This document shows, piece by piece, positions 9,233-18,562 of a stretch of DNA of 64,000 nucleotides. Source of the stretch: Sulfurisphaera ohwakuensis (GTDB lineage Archaea; Thermoproteota; Thermoprotei_A; Sulfolobales; Sulfolobaceae); contig NZ_CP045484.1 of assembly GCF_009729055.1 (NCBI RefSeq), forward strand, positions 620,001-684,000, in the 5' to 3' direction. A program made the position numbers and the translations under genes. Within the stretch, counting starts at the first letter, position 1. Every line of letters starts with the position of its first letter. Below the pieces are notes generated by a model, which did not search any database, was not told the DNA's origin, and worked only from the letters and a program-made list of their open reading frames with translations.

Positions 9233-10984
9233 TTAAGACTTCAGATATTTATCAAACCACCCCAATTTTCTCTTTAACCTATCTATCATATTCTTCGGAT
9301 TCCCTTTTCTAGCGTGTTCATGACCATCACCTTGATATCTGACAAGCTCAGTAGGAATATTATTCATTTTTAGTGCAATAAAGAACTGTTCAACTTGCTC
9401 AATAGGGCATCTATAATCAACCTCACCGTGGATTAGCATCGTAGGGGTCTTTACATTTTTTACATAATAGATAGGTGACATCTTCATTAATTTCTCTATT
9501 CCATCTTTACTCCATGGGTCATCAATACCCGCTTCAATTGCGTTAAACCAAAAACCTATATCACTAGTACCGCACATACTTACTAGATTTGATATACTTC
9601 TTTCGCTAATTGCTGCCGAGAAAATATCAGTTTGAGTAATTATCCAATTAGTCATGTATCCACCATACGAACCTCCAGTAACGCCAAATTTACCAGTCAA
9701 ATTGAACTTCTTTTTAACCTCATTAACAAAGTTTATCAGCTCTTTCATATCCCTTCCGCCCCAATCACCAACACAAGCCTTAGCAAACTCTTCTCCATAT
9801 CCTTGACTACCACTGGGGTTAGCATAAATTATATTATAACCATTACTGGCAAAGAACTGGAATTCTATGAAATATGCATAACCATAAGCCATATGAGGAC
9901 CTCCATGAATAAAGAGAATTGTTGGATTAGAGGGATTTGTAATTAATGCCCAACCCTCGATCTCACCCTTTACTTCAATAGGCGATAATCCCTTTACATT
10001 TGGATTAGGATCATACGCCTCACCGTTGTAGAATAGAATTACGGGCTTTTCTGGTGTTGAATAAAAATAAGCCAATTTACCATCCTTGAAGTCAAAGCCT
10101 CTAACAGCCAATTTTCCTTCTGTTAGTTTGGTAACCTTATCGGAGACAGAGTAAATGTGACTTTCTCCACCTACTTGGCCTAATGTTATTACTTGATCAC
10201 CTTCATACACAATTTTCTCTTTAACGCCATCAAACAGATCACTTAAAACTGTATTACCACATGTATTTCCGCATAGGAAACTTTTCCCTTCTTCTGGAAA
10301 AATTATTTCTCTGACAGCCCATGGAGTTTTGCCCTTTCTATGACCCAAATAAGCTATCTTTCCGTCTCTATTCATAGCTATTGCAGTAATATTACCTTCT
10401 CCTTGTGTAATCCGCGTTAGCTCTCCAGTATTAATATCAACTTCATAAATGTCAGCTAAGCCATAATCATCATTCTCTCTTGTTGCTGAAATAATAATCC
10501 TATTACCGTTTGTTGCAATATCAGTAACATCAAAATTTCCAGAAATAATTTTTCTCAATTCTTTGTTGTATAGGAAGAGGGATTGTCTAGTCCAGAATAA
10601 ACCTTTACCATCAAATCTGTACTTAAGCTTATCACTCACGAAATACGTACTGGGTTTTACTTTCTCTTCTCCAATAATTAAAATTCCATTCTTATGGAAG
10701 ACATACTTGTGAATTTTACCTAAAGAGAGTATTTCTTCCGGTTCTCCATAAGGTCTCTGTCTTATTAATTTAGCTTCTCTTCTACTCCCCTTTACGTAAT
10801 ACAAAAAGCCATCATAATAATAGGGCGAAGATTCATTCCCGCCAAAAGTTATTCTTTGTTTATTTAAGTAGATAGCTGATTTGTATTTCTCGTTCTCAAT
10901 CCACGTTTCTACGTGAAATAAACCAATCTCGTTCAATTTAACATCTGATATTAACCTTATCGAATATGCCTCTTCCGGCGTCAT
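9233..10984 (-). CDS. S9-family acylaminoacyl-peptidase-like protease
   Basis: A beta-propeller N-terminal part (to about residue 330) precedes an alpha/beta-hydrolase domain. Catalytic residues are Ser439 in GGSYGG, Asp523 in HGEVDYRCP and His555 in GDGHEHA. The oxyanion strand is seen in FIHGGPHMAYGY. The family (prolyl oligopeptidase, subfamily S9C) removes blocked amino acids or short peptides from peptides up to about 30 residues, in the cytosol. The length of 583 is usual. The start ATG at 10984 faces the MFS gene across 30 bases, so the two are divergently transcribed. Confidence 0.9.
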   Translation of the reverse strand: MTPEEAYSIRLISDVKLNEIGLFHVETWIENEKYKSAIYLNKQRITFGGNESSPYYYDGFLYYVKGSRREAKLIRQRPYGEPEEILSLGKIHKYVFHKNGILIIGEEKVKPSTYFVSDKLKYRFDGKGLFWTRQSLFLYNKELRKIISGNFDVTDIATNGNRIIISATRENDDYGLADIYEVDINTGELTRITQGEGNITAIAMNRDGKIAYLGHRKGKTPWAVREIIFPEEGKSFLCGNTCGNTVLSDLFDGVKEKIVYEGDQVITLGQVGGESHIYSVSDKVTKLTEGKLAVRGFDFKDGKLAYFYSTPEKPVILFYNGEAYDPNPNVKGLSPIEVKGEIEGWALITNPSNPTILFIHGGPHMAYGYAYFIEFQFFASNGYNIIYANPSGSQGYGEEFAKACVGDWGGRDMKELINFVNEVKKKFNLTGKFGVTGGSYGGYMTNWIITQTDIFSAAISERSISNLVSMCGTSDIGFWFNAIEAGIDDPWSKDGIEKLMKMSPIYYVKNVKTPTMLIHGEVDYRCPIEQVEQFFIALKMNNIPTELVRYQGDGHEHARKGNPKNMIDRLKRKLGWFDKYLKS

Positions 10985-11014
10985 GCTTTTATATAGTTTT
11001 TCGTTTTTTTAAAT

Positions 11015-12130
11015 ATGACTATTAAAAGGAGAAGCGAAGTATTAAAAATTTCATTTTCAGCTTTCTTTGCAGATTTAGGATATCAAGCTGCTGTAGCATC
11101 TTTTCCTATAATCTTCGTCTTCTACTTTCACGCCCCAATTTTCCTATACGGTATTGCTGAAGCCCTGAATTACGGTGGTGGAAGTCTAATGTCGATTCTT
11201 GGAGGTTATTTGGCAGATAAATACGGAAGGAAACTTATAGCTGTGATTGGAAATGCGTTAATTATTATTCTGTCTTTTACGGGTCTAGCAGTGAATTACA
11301 TAGAAGCTTTATTTTTATTTATGTTTGGTTGGTGGTTTAGGAATTTTAGAACTCCAGCCAGAAGGGCTATGCTTTCTGAAGTTACTGAAGAGAGCGAAAG
11401 AAAAGAGGCTTATGGTATTCTACATGCTTTAGATATTGCTGGAGCAACGTTGGCTGTCGCATACTTAACTATTGCATTATACTTCGGGGTTAAAGCTACA
11501 GAGATTCTGATTTTTACCTCAATTCCCCTAATAATTTCTACGTTATTTTTAGTGTTTGTTAAAGCTGGCGGAAAAGGTATTCCGAAAAAGCCTGGTAAAG
11601 TTGCTTTAACTATTGTAATTTCTACAATGTTCTTTGCTTTTACTCAATATAGTTTTGGATTTCCGATAATCACAACAGAAGAATTTACAAGAAGGTTTTA
11701 CCTCGCAACATTAACGTACGGAGTATTCCTTGCTTCATCTTCTTTATTCGGGTACGTATTTGGAAAAATAAAGCTTGAAGAAGTTAAAGGATTAGCATTC
11801 TTAGGATATTTATTAGCTGGGCTTACCTCATTTGGATTTGCTTTTCTCTCTCCTCTAGGAGTTATATCAATATATCCATTATCTGTAATTATGGGAATTG
11901 CAGTAGCATCCACAGAAACCTTTGAACCAACAATAATTTCGAAATTATCTAGAAGCGAAACTGGTACAGCAATGGGTGCCTTATCCTTTGGAAGAAGTAT
12001 TGGAGTCTTGATAGGGAATACTATAATGGGATTCCTTTATCAGTACAGTTACTCATATTCTTATATTTTTGCTGGAATAATGGGTATTATAGCATTCTTA
12101 ATAGTTTTTACAGTCCTACTCAGAGGATGA
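11015..12130 (+). CDS. Major facilitator superfamily transporter
   Basis: A 371-residue protein with about 11-12 hydrophobic segments. The MFS signature between helices 2 and 3 is GGYLADKYGRKLIAVIGN. The short length suggests one reduced terminal helix. The substrate cannot be told. It is transcribed divergently from the S9 peptidase and stands alone. Peptide or amino-acid export is possible from the neighbour but is not shown by sequence. Confidence 0.85.
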   Translation: MTIKRRSEVLKISFSAFFADLGYQAAVASFPIIFVFYFHAPIFLYGIAEALNYGGGSLMSILGGYLADKYGRKLIAVIGNALIIILSFTGLAVNYIEALFLFMFGWWFRNFRTPARRAMLSEVTEESERKEAYGILHALDIAGATLAVAYLTIALYFGVKATEILIFTSIPLIISTLFLVFVKAGGKGIPKKPGKVALTIVISTMFFAFTQYSFGFPIITTEEFTRRFYLATLTYGVFLASSSLFGYVFGKIKLEEVKGLAFLGYLLAGLTSFGFAFLSPLGVISIYPLSVIMGIAVASTETFEPTIISKLSRSETGTAMGALSFGRSIGVLIGNTIMGFLYQYSYSYSYIFAGIMGIIAFLIVFTVLLRG

Positions 12131-12409
12131 GAATAGATGATCATTGCTTCCTGGGAAGAATTAACGCATCGGTAAATCATACTTTGTCAAGTACTTTAAT
12201 TTTCTCAGATATTAACTTCATCAATGTTTGTTAAATTCAAAATCGAGTGTTAATTTAAAAGTAAAACCTAGCATTAGTTTTGTTAAAAATTCAAACAATC
12301 CGTAAAGCACTATGTGAAATAATAAGCTTAAGTCTGAAGAAGTATACTCTCTAAAAAAGATTAAACAGAGAAGTAAAGATTATATATTTTGTTACAAAGT
12401 GATAATGTG

Positions 12410-12661
12410 ATGTCTGAAACTATTAGAGTATCAAAAGAGGTTAAAAGAGAGCTGTTAAAGATAATGGGAGAGCTTCAAATAGAAAGGGGTGAAAAAGTGG
12501 ACTTTAACGACGTCATAGAATACTTACTTTCGTTATATAGGAGGAAAAATCCTGAAATTTTAAGGAAAATGGTTGGCTTAGTACCCAATATATCATATGA
12601 AGATTTAAGGAAAGAGAGGAGAAAAGAACTTGAGTACGAAAAAGAGAAGTATGGTATTTGA
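12410..12661 (+). CDS. vapB: VapB-type antitoxin
   Basis: Opens with MSETIRVSKEVKRELLKIMGE, a short N-terminal strand followed by a helix, like ribbon-helix-helix/CopG-type antitoxins of Sulfolobus VapBC pairs. The C-terminal half is charged (RKERRKELEYEKEKYG) and would wrap the toxin. I chose ATG 12410 because the TATA-like ATTATATATTT near 12378-12388 would start the transcript about there (leaderless). Its end overlaps the vapC start by 11 nt. Confidence 0.82.
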   Translation: MSETIRVSKEVKRELLKIMGELQIERGEKVDFNDVIEYLLSLYRRKNPEILRKMVGLVPNISYEDLRKERRKELEYEKEKYGI

Positions 12662-13046
12662 TTCGGGAGTCGTTATAGATATCCTTTTGGGTAGCAATGA
12701 AGGAAAGAAAATAGAGAAATTTGTAGAGGAAAACTTAGATGAGATAGTTATAAACGAATTAAATCTAGAGGAAATTAAATATATAATATGCAGAAAGAAT
12801 AACATAGAAAAAGTTGAAGAAGTAGAAGTATTTCTAAAATCAAGTGGTTATTTTAATGTATTTCCTTTTACTAACGTAAGGGGAGAAATATACAGATTAA
12901 AATGTAAGTATCCGATATCTTTAGCTGATGCAAGTAGTATTGCTACCGCTAAAATTCTAGGAATACCAGTAATGTTTAAAAGAGAAAAAGAAATTGAGCC
13001 ATTTAAAAATGAGCTCAATGTAATTTTTACAGATGAACTAGTTTAG
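12651..13046 (+). CDS. vapC: VapC-type PIN-domain toxin
   Basis: Starts MVFDSGVVIDILLGSNEGK, with the first catalytic Asp of the PIN fold in VFDSGV. A conserved Glu lies in NELNLEEIKYII and the third acidic site in ISLADASSIATAK. VapC toxins are Mg-dependent RNases that cut tRNA or rRNA. A longer reading from TTG 12630 would add seven residues before the usual first strand, so ATG 12651 is preferred. It overlaps vapB, as is normal for such pairs. Confidence 0.87.
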   Translation: MVFDSGVVIDILLGSNEGKKIEKFVEENLDEIVINELNLEEIKYIICRKNNIEKVEEVEVFLKSSGYFNVFPFTNVRGEIYRLKCKYPISLADASSIATAKILGIPVMFKREKEIEPFKNELNVIFTDELV

Positions 13047-13223
13047 AAGTGCTTTTTTACTAAAGATGTATTAATAATCAAAACTAATTTTATCAATTAC
13101 AAAATTAAACAGAGATTAAATTCCAAATAGTAGGCTAGATAATTAAATTAGTATAAAAGCACTATTATTTACTATTAAGTCGTAAATTCTGAGAAACATA
13201 GGAAAATAAAGGATCTTAGAAAA

Positions 13224-15203
13224 TCATTGGCTTAATGATTTCTTAAACTCTTCTACTGCTTTCTTAATCTCATCCATTGATGCCTCGTCTTCAAGAGTGG
13301 TTATATCACCAGCACTTTGTCCCATCATAACTGCTTTAATTACTCTTCTCATAATTTTACCAGATCTAGTCTTAGGTAATTTATCTACAAAATGTACCTC
13401 TGGAGTTACTATTGCTCCCATGTATTTCCTTACATGCTCTTGTATCTCTCTAGCTAGCTGAGGTGAGGGTTTGTAACCAACTTTTAGTACTACAAATAGA
13501 TGAACAGCTTCCCCTTTAACAGGATCTGGAATTCCTACAGCTGCAGCTTCAGCTACTGCTGGATGAGATGTTACTATTGATTCAACCTCTCCAGCACCAA
13601 TTCTATGAGCAGCAACTTTAATTGTTTCATCAGCTCTACCCATTACCCATATGTAGCCATCTTCATCAACCATTGCATAATCTCCTGGATAATAAATTCC
13701 CGGGAATTTACTGAAGTATGTTTTCTTTAACCTCTCGTTATCTGGGTCATTCCACATACCTATCATCATCATTGGTGGGAATGGAGGTAGCATAACTAAA
13801 TAACCTCTTTCTCTAGGCTTAGTTTCTTTTCCTTCCTCATTAACCACAGTTACTTTATTACCGGGCAATGCAAAACCTACAGCTGGTCCAGATTTCATTG
13901 GTAAGTAAACTACGCCGGGAATATAACCAATATTAGGACCTCCGGTCTCAGTTTGCCACCACTGATGCGACATAAATACTTTTCCTCCTCCAACTACTTC
14001 TAATCCCCACTTCCATGGAGCATAATTCAATGGTTCACCATTAGTTACAATTATCCTTAATGATGACAAGTCGTGTTGCTTTACGTAATCTTCACCGTAT
14101 TTCATTAATGTTCTTATTGCTGTAGCTGAAGTACCAAATGTTGTTGCCCTATATTTCTCTATCATTTCTGCCCATTTATCTGGATAAGGATAATCTGGGG
14201 CACTCTCATAGATTACGATACTTCTACCCATTACTAACGGTGAATAAGTAATGTAAGAGTGTCCAACAATCCATCCGATGTCTGAAGTATTGAACAGTAC
14301 ATCATTCTCTTGGCTTAAACCATAACTCCACAGTAACATAACTGCTGTTCCCACTAAGTAACCTCCAGTACTATGAACTATTCCCTTAGGCTTACCAGTT
14401 GTTCCAGAAGTGTATAGAATGAATAATGGTTCCGTGGCTTCAACCGGTACTGGCTCAATGTACTTATACTTTCCTACTTCATCAAAGTAAACATCTCTAC
14501 CCTCTTTGAAGGGTATTTCAGTACCAGTTCTCTTATAAACTAAAACTTTTTGTACCGGGCTTTTATCACCGAGAATATTTAATGCTTCATCTACAGTTTT
14601 CTTTAATTCCACGAGCTTTCCTCGTCTATAGTATGCATCCGCAGTAATTACAACTTTAGCTCCAGCATCTGCAATTCTGTCAGCTAACGCTTGTGCACCA
14701 AATCCGGCAAACACAACTGAATGTATTGCTCCTAACCTTGCAACAGCTAGTTTAGCTATTACTCCTTCCGGTGTTAAAGGCATGTAAATTGTTACTCTAT
14801 CGCCCTTCTTTACTCCAAGTTCCCTTAATGCGTTAGCCCATTTATTAACCTCATAAAATAGGTCTTGATACGTGACTACCTTCTTTTCTCCCCTTTCACT
14901 CTCCCAGAATATTGCAGCCTTATATTTCCTAGGAGAATTTAAATGTCTATCTATAGCGTTATAGGAAGCATTAAGTTTTCCACCGACAAACCATTTTGTA
15001 AGTAAACCTTCTTCTTGGACAAAAGCTTGTTTCCATGGTTCGTACCATGTAATTAACTCTTCAGCTAACTCTCCCCAGAATTTATCAGGCTCTTCAACGC
15101 TCTTTTTATATAAATACTTGTAGTATCTCATATTATAGTCTGCCTTCTCCTCTAAGTTTTGTTCACCCAATTGTTGTAATTGTTCTGAGAGTTTTTCAGT
15201 CAT
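13224..15203 (-). CDS. acs: Acetyl-CoA synthetase (AMP-forming)
   Basis: ANL-superfamily adenylate-forming enzyme of the usual Acs length (about 659 residues). The AMP-binding signature YTSGTTGKPKGIVHS, the acetate-pocket block SHQWWQTETG and the hinge GRADETIKVAAHRIG are all present. The C-terminal catalytic/acetylation Lys lies in PKTRSGKIMRR. It converts acetate, ATP and CoA to acetyl-CoA, AMP and pyrophosphate. ATG 15203 is chosen since a TATA-like GTTTAAATTA near 15221-15230 gives a nearly leaderless transcript there; an upstream in-frame start at 15230 falls inside that TATA box. Confidence 0.94.
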   Translation of the reverse strand: MTEKLSEQLQQLGEQNLEEKADYNMRYYKYLYKKSVEEPDKFWGELAEELITWYEPWKQAFVQEEGLLTKWFVGGKLNASYNAIDRHLNSPRKYKAAIFWESERGEKKVVTYQDLFYEVNKWANALRELGVKKGDRVTIYMPLTPEGVIAKLAVARLGAIHSVVFAGFGAQALADRIADAGAKVVITADAYYRRGKLVELKKTVDEALNILGDKSPVQKVLVYKRTGTEIPFKEGRDVYFDEVGKYKYIEPVPVEATEPLFILYTSGTTGKPKGIVHSTGGYLVGTAVMLLWSYGLSQENDVLFNTSDIGWIVGHSYITYSPLVMGRSIVIYESAPDYPYPDKWAEMIEKYRATTFGTSATAIRTLMKYGEDYVKQHDLSSLRIIVTNGEPLNYAPWKWGLEVVGGGKVFMSHQWWQTETGGPNIGYIPGVVYLPMKSGPAVGFALPGNKVTVVNEEGKETKPRERGYLVMLPPFPPMMMIGMWNDPDNERLKKTYFSKFPGIYYPGDYAMVDEDGYIWVMGRADETIKVAAHRIGAGEVESIVTSHPAVAEAAAVGIPDPVKGEAVHLFVVLKVGYKPSPQLAREIQEHVRKYMGAIVTPEVHFVDKLPKTRSGKIMRRVIKAVMMGQSAGDITTLEDEASMDEIKKAVEEFKKSLSQ

Positions 15204-15320
15204 ATCTATCAGTATAAGTAATTTAAACAAGCATAAAAATCTTTTACCCTAACTGTTAAGGTTATTATAAATAGAAAAAAATAAAAATAATCTTAAAAGG
15301 AAAGAAAAAATTTTTCATGC

Positions 15321-16328
15321 ATGAATAGTGAAGCTAAGCTGGCAAGTAGTTGGTTTATTTGGGGACTTTCATATTACCTTTATTATCCCTTTGTTTCACT
15401 ATTTGCTGTAAAATTTGTGAAAGACGTCACAATCCTCTATTTAATTTCTACTCTATTTGCAATTCCCATGCCACTTATCGGGAGTAAGTTAGCTAGAAAA
15501 ATTGGTCTTGTGAAAACAATGATGTTAGGTGGTATATTTTCCGGCTTAGGGCTTATTCTGTTTTCTTTTTCAACATCCTTATCTTTTCTGATTATATCTT
15601 ACGTAATTGCCTCAATGTTCTTCATATCTTTACCCAGTTATTATTCCTACATGAATAACTTAGGTAAGGGAACCATTTCGAAAATATGGGCAATTTCCAT
15701 TATACCTTCTCTTTTTACTCCTTTTATTGGCGGAATAATTGCCTCAGTTCTTGGATTAAGGGCTGTTTTCCTTATAGGCGGAATCCTTATGGCTTTGACT
15801 GCACTTCCTCTAATAAGCCTTAATGAAATTCAAATTATAAAAGACTCTCTAGTCTTTGATGTAAAACTATTAATTCCTATAGTGGTTATTCTACCTATCG
15901 CATTAGCTTTTCCATTCATATACTTAGTCCTTAAACAAAATTATTTGATGAGTTACGAAAATATTGGTCTTATAGCTACTTTGGCTGAAATGATAGGTGC
16001 ATTCTTTACTTTTTTATATTCTAAGTTTGCAAGAAGATTCTTTCTATCTCTTTACCTAGTTCTTTTCTCTCTGATATACCTTATTTACTTTAATCCAATG
16101 TTTGCACTCTTTTTCGGACTTTGGGAGGCTATAATTCCTAGTGCTTTAGAGGAGAGCAAAGAGAGAAGTCCAGAAGCATTTGGGATAATAAACTCATTTC
16201 AACAAGTAGGTTGGTTTATGGGTTATCTTTTCAGTTACCTTGAGTTTTCTGTTAAAACTTCTATTCTGATTTCCTCAATAATTTCAGTTATTTTAGGTCT
16301 TATATTTCTCGTGATAAATAAACGTTAA
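15321..16328 (+). CDS. MFS-type transporter
   Basis: A 335-residue, very hydrophobic protein with about ten membrane segments. Helix pairs and the short loop GSKLARKIGLVKTMMLGG resemble the MFS helix 2-3 loop. The second half starts near FDVKLLIPIVVILPIA. It stands between acs on the other strand and a field of dead insertion sequences. Divergent transcription with acs (about 117 bases apart) makes acetate or another carboxylate a possible substrate, but this is only a guess. Confidence 0.72.
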   Translation: MNSEAKLASSWFIWGLSYYLYYPFVSLFAVKFVKDVTILYLISTLFAIPMPLIGSKLARKIGLVKTMMLGGIFSGLGLILFSFSTSLSFLIISYVIASMFFISLPSYYSYMNNLGKGTISKIWAISIIPSLFTPFIGGIIASVLGLRAVFLIGGILMALTALPLISLNEIQIIKDSLVFDVKLLIPIVVILPIALAFPFIYLVLKQNYLMSYENIGLIATLAEMIGAFFTFLYSKFARRFFLSLYLVLFSLIYLIYFNPMFALFFGLWEAIIPSALEESKERSPEAFGIINSFQQVGWFMGYLFSYLEFSVKTSILISSIISVILGLIFLVINKR

Positions 16329-16515
16329 AACATTTGGTTATCGTTTAAATAAACTTTATACAATTAACGAGTAAGTTTTTTCATGAAGTCTTTCATCTTA
16401 TACTTCCCTGTTAATAAAAATCTCTTGCGCAGAATTCTCGCAAATCAGGTGAATGAAAAAAACCAAGTATCACAAGAGAAAAAACAAATAAATAGGTAAG
16501 GAGCGAAACAACATA

Positions 16516-16529
16516 AGCCCATATGGGCT
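16516..16529. repeat. 14-bp perfect palindrome
   Basis: AGCCCATATGGGCT is a perfect palindrome in a non-coding stretch just before the decayed DDE element. It is G+C-richer than its surroundings and could be an insertion-sequence end or a protein-binding site. Confidence 0.5.
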
Positions 16530-16634
16530 GAATCATTTTTCACGTTACCTTAGACCCCAAATTCATTTTACAAAAATAATTACAAGGAATAATTATCTAT
16601 TATCTCGAAAATTTGTAATTAGAGAAAAAGTTAA

Positions 16635-17240
16635 GGTAGATGTAGCCTGTATTACTTTAGGGGAGAAACACTTGAAAATATAGACTACATCTACCCTAAA
16701 ATACGTGTACAAATCAAGGAAATTTTCATCATAAAGGGAAGAAAGGCAGAAGAAGTCAAGAAAACACTTGTAACAGCAGCACTAGCAAAAGATTCCGTAG
16801 AAAACAAGGCAAAAGAGTTTAACATATCATCACAAACAATAAGAAACTACGTGGAAGAACAAGTAATAGAACAAATACTAAACGCGATCAAAACAACCTC
16901 AATCAAAGAACTAAACGAAAGAAAACGCGTAAAAATATCAATAGACCGGACATCAATAAAATACAAGGGAAAACCAGTAGAAGGACTAAGCGGCTCAGAA
17001 AAAGGCTACGCATAGAACTACACAACAACAAGAGTAAAGAGAAAAACACTAGCATTCACACGCACAGAAAAAGGATAACTAGACTAGAAATAGTTCAAAA
17101 TCTAATACAGCAGATACTAGCATTAGGTCTAGAAATAGAACTAGTAGCACTAGATGCCGGTTTCTATTCAGTAGACGTAATCAACTACTTGTCAACTTCG
17201 TCATTGGGGCATTCAGCAATAAATCTTTCGGTCATATTTT
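16635..17240 (+). pseudogene. Decayed DDE transposase
   Basis: Reading along the + strand gives transposase-like stretches broken by several stops: EVKKTLVTAALAKDSVENKA, KEFNISSQTIRNYVEEQ, RVKISIDRTSIKYKGKP, and further on LVALDAGFYSVDVINYL. IDRT and LDAGFYS look like the first and second Asp regions of an IS4-like DDE transposase. In-frame stops near 17012, 17076 and 17085 make it inactive, and the C-terminal part is missing where the IS110 remnant begins. An 11-bp inverted repeat (GGTAGATGTAG 16635-16645 / CTACATCTACC 16685-16695) lies at its front. Family assignment is tentative. Confidence 0.6.
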
Positions 17241-17263
17241 AAGCATAGTGTCAACTAACATTG

Positions 17264-17290
17264 CCACGTGAGTCCTTTCAACTCACATGG
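17264..17290. repeat. Hairpin between two IS remnants
   Basis: GTGAGT (17268-17273) and ACTCAC (17281-17286) form a stem with a 7-nt loop, extended by CCA/TGG outside one mismatch. It sits downstream of the IS110 remnant gene and probably belongs to its right end. Confidence 0.45.
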
Positions 17291-17338
17291 CTATTAAGGG
17301 GAAGGCCTCTTCTTTGGCTCATAAGGCCTATTATTATA

Positions 17339-18264
17339 TCAAACACTCCACACAATCCTTGCCAACTTCCTTGCTAAAGCAGTATACAACTTCTTACCTT
17401 GAAGCCTATCCTTATGAGACTCATAAAACTTCAACAAAGTAGGGTTCCTAGAATAATTCATCTTTGCCAAGAAGTAGAATAAACTACGCAAATACTTATT
17501 ACCCTTCTTAGAAATCCCCCTACTCACCACAACCTTGCCACTCCTCTCCACAACTGGGTCAAGACCACAAAAGACAACAAATAATTCCGGTTTAGGAAAA
17601 CGCTTAATATCACTAGCAATACCAATAATTATACTAGCTGCAAGCCTACCAATTTCCGGGATTGCTAACAAAACGCGATCCTCGGGAACTTGTTCCTCAA
17701 TCATCTTCCTAACCTCTTTTAACCTCTCTTGCGTTTTCTAGGAGTGTTTTTGCTAGGACTTTGATCTCTTCGAGTACCAAGGGGATGTATTGTAGGTTGT
17801 AGAGCTCTTCTTGTGTAAAATCTCCCTTTGCGAGTTTTTCCTAACCTTTCCTTACTTATCTTATCACTTACTAGGAATAGCGTCTCTTTAGTCTGTTTTT
17901 GTATTTCGTCTCTATGTGCTTGAGGAATAGGTAGAGTGTTATTAGTTCTCTTAAGGGGTTATACTCATACTCCTTAGCCTTATCAACCATGTTTTCTAAT
18001 TTTTCCGCGTCACAAAAATCTGTTTTTTCTTTCCCCTAAACTCCTTTTCTCTTGATAGTTTGGCTTACTTGTAGTACTCTTATCCCTCTCTCTTTGAAGT
18101 ATTGGCTAGGTCTTATTGCGTATACTCCAGTGGACTCTAAAACTATTGCGCAAGGTTTCATCTCAAGGATTTCTTCATAACCCTTCAAGTTGTTCTCGTA
18201 TTTTCTTTCCCTCCCCTACTTGTAATTAGGTGATCTTTTGATATGTCTATTCCTATTACCTCTT
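17339..18264 (-). pseudogene. Decayed IS110-family DEDD transposase
   Basis: The N-terminal part reads EVIGIDISKDHLITSRGG, the start of the RuvC-like DEDD domain. After a frameshift it continues as CAIVLESTGVYAIRPSQYFK and KTDFCDAEKLENMV (the Glu and Asp regions). The C-terminal Transposase_20 domain is still open at 17339-17704: VLLAIPEIGRLAASIIIG, PELFVVFCGLDPVVERSGK and RGISKKGNKYLRSL, including the serine-bearing region. Several frameshifts and a stop near 17990-18060 disable it. IS110 elements move by an RNA-guided recombinase, so this one is dead as a protein but may keep a recognisable RNA region upstream. Confidence 0.8.
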
Positions 18265-18475
18265 TATATATCGGTGGATTTTTTCCACAATGTTCAGTCC
18301 GACGGTAGGGGTTTGTCACGCCCTCATTCGAAGACTTTGCTTCAGTTAAGGGGTCGACCATGTTTCGCCAGCCAAGGAGTATTATTCTCCCCGGCTAATA
18401 TAACCTATATAGGTTTCTTGGGTATGCCTTCAACTTGGTTTTTCTAGTTTTAGGCGTTGAGTTTTTTGTATTTTT
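18265..18475 (-). other. Non-coding left end of IS110 remnant (possible bridge-RNA region)
   Basis: About 210 bases with no convincing gene lie just upstream of the IS110 transposase start, up to the ISC1217-like element. The stretch is richer in G+C than flanking DNA and contains short self-complementary pieces. In IS110-type elements the bridge RNA is encoded in the non-coding end upstream of the recombinase. Assignment here rests on position only; no RNA fold was computed. Confidence 0.35.
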
Positions 18476-18492
18476 AGCAGTTATTCTACTTT
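18476..18492 (+). repeat. Left terminal inverted repeat of ISC1217-like element
   Basis: AGCAGTTATTCTACTTT, an exact inverted match to 19652-19668. Its outer bases TAGCA(G)TT are also the outer bases of the 173-bp repeats at 26.2 and 63.0 kb. Confidence 0.93.
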
Positions 18493-18562
18493 TCCTTGGT
18501 AATACAAAACTTTCAGTACTACCGATAAAGTTTTTAATTTACCACATAATTGATTAAAAAGT

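Noticed and set aside
9632-9946. 104-codon ORF antisense to the S9 peptidase
   Set aside because: It is a shadow of the peptidase frame, with no promoter or start signals.
18238-18447. 69-codon ORF on the + strand upstream of the ISC1217-like element
   Set aside because: No ribosome site and no protein-like pattern; it runs opposite the IS110 remnant end, which explains it better as non-coding.
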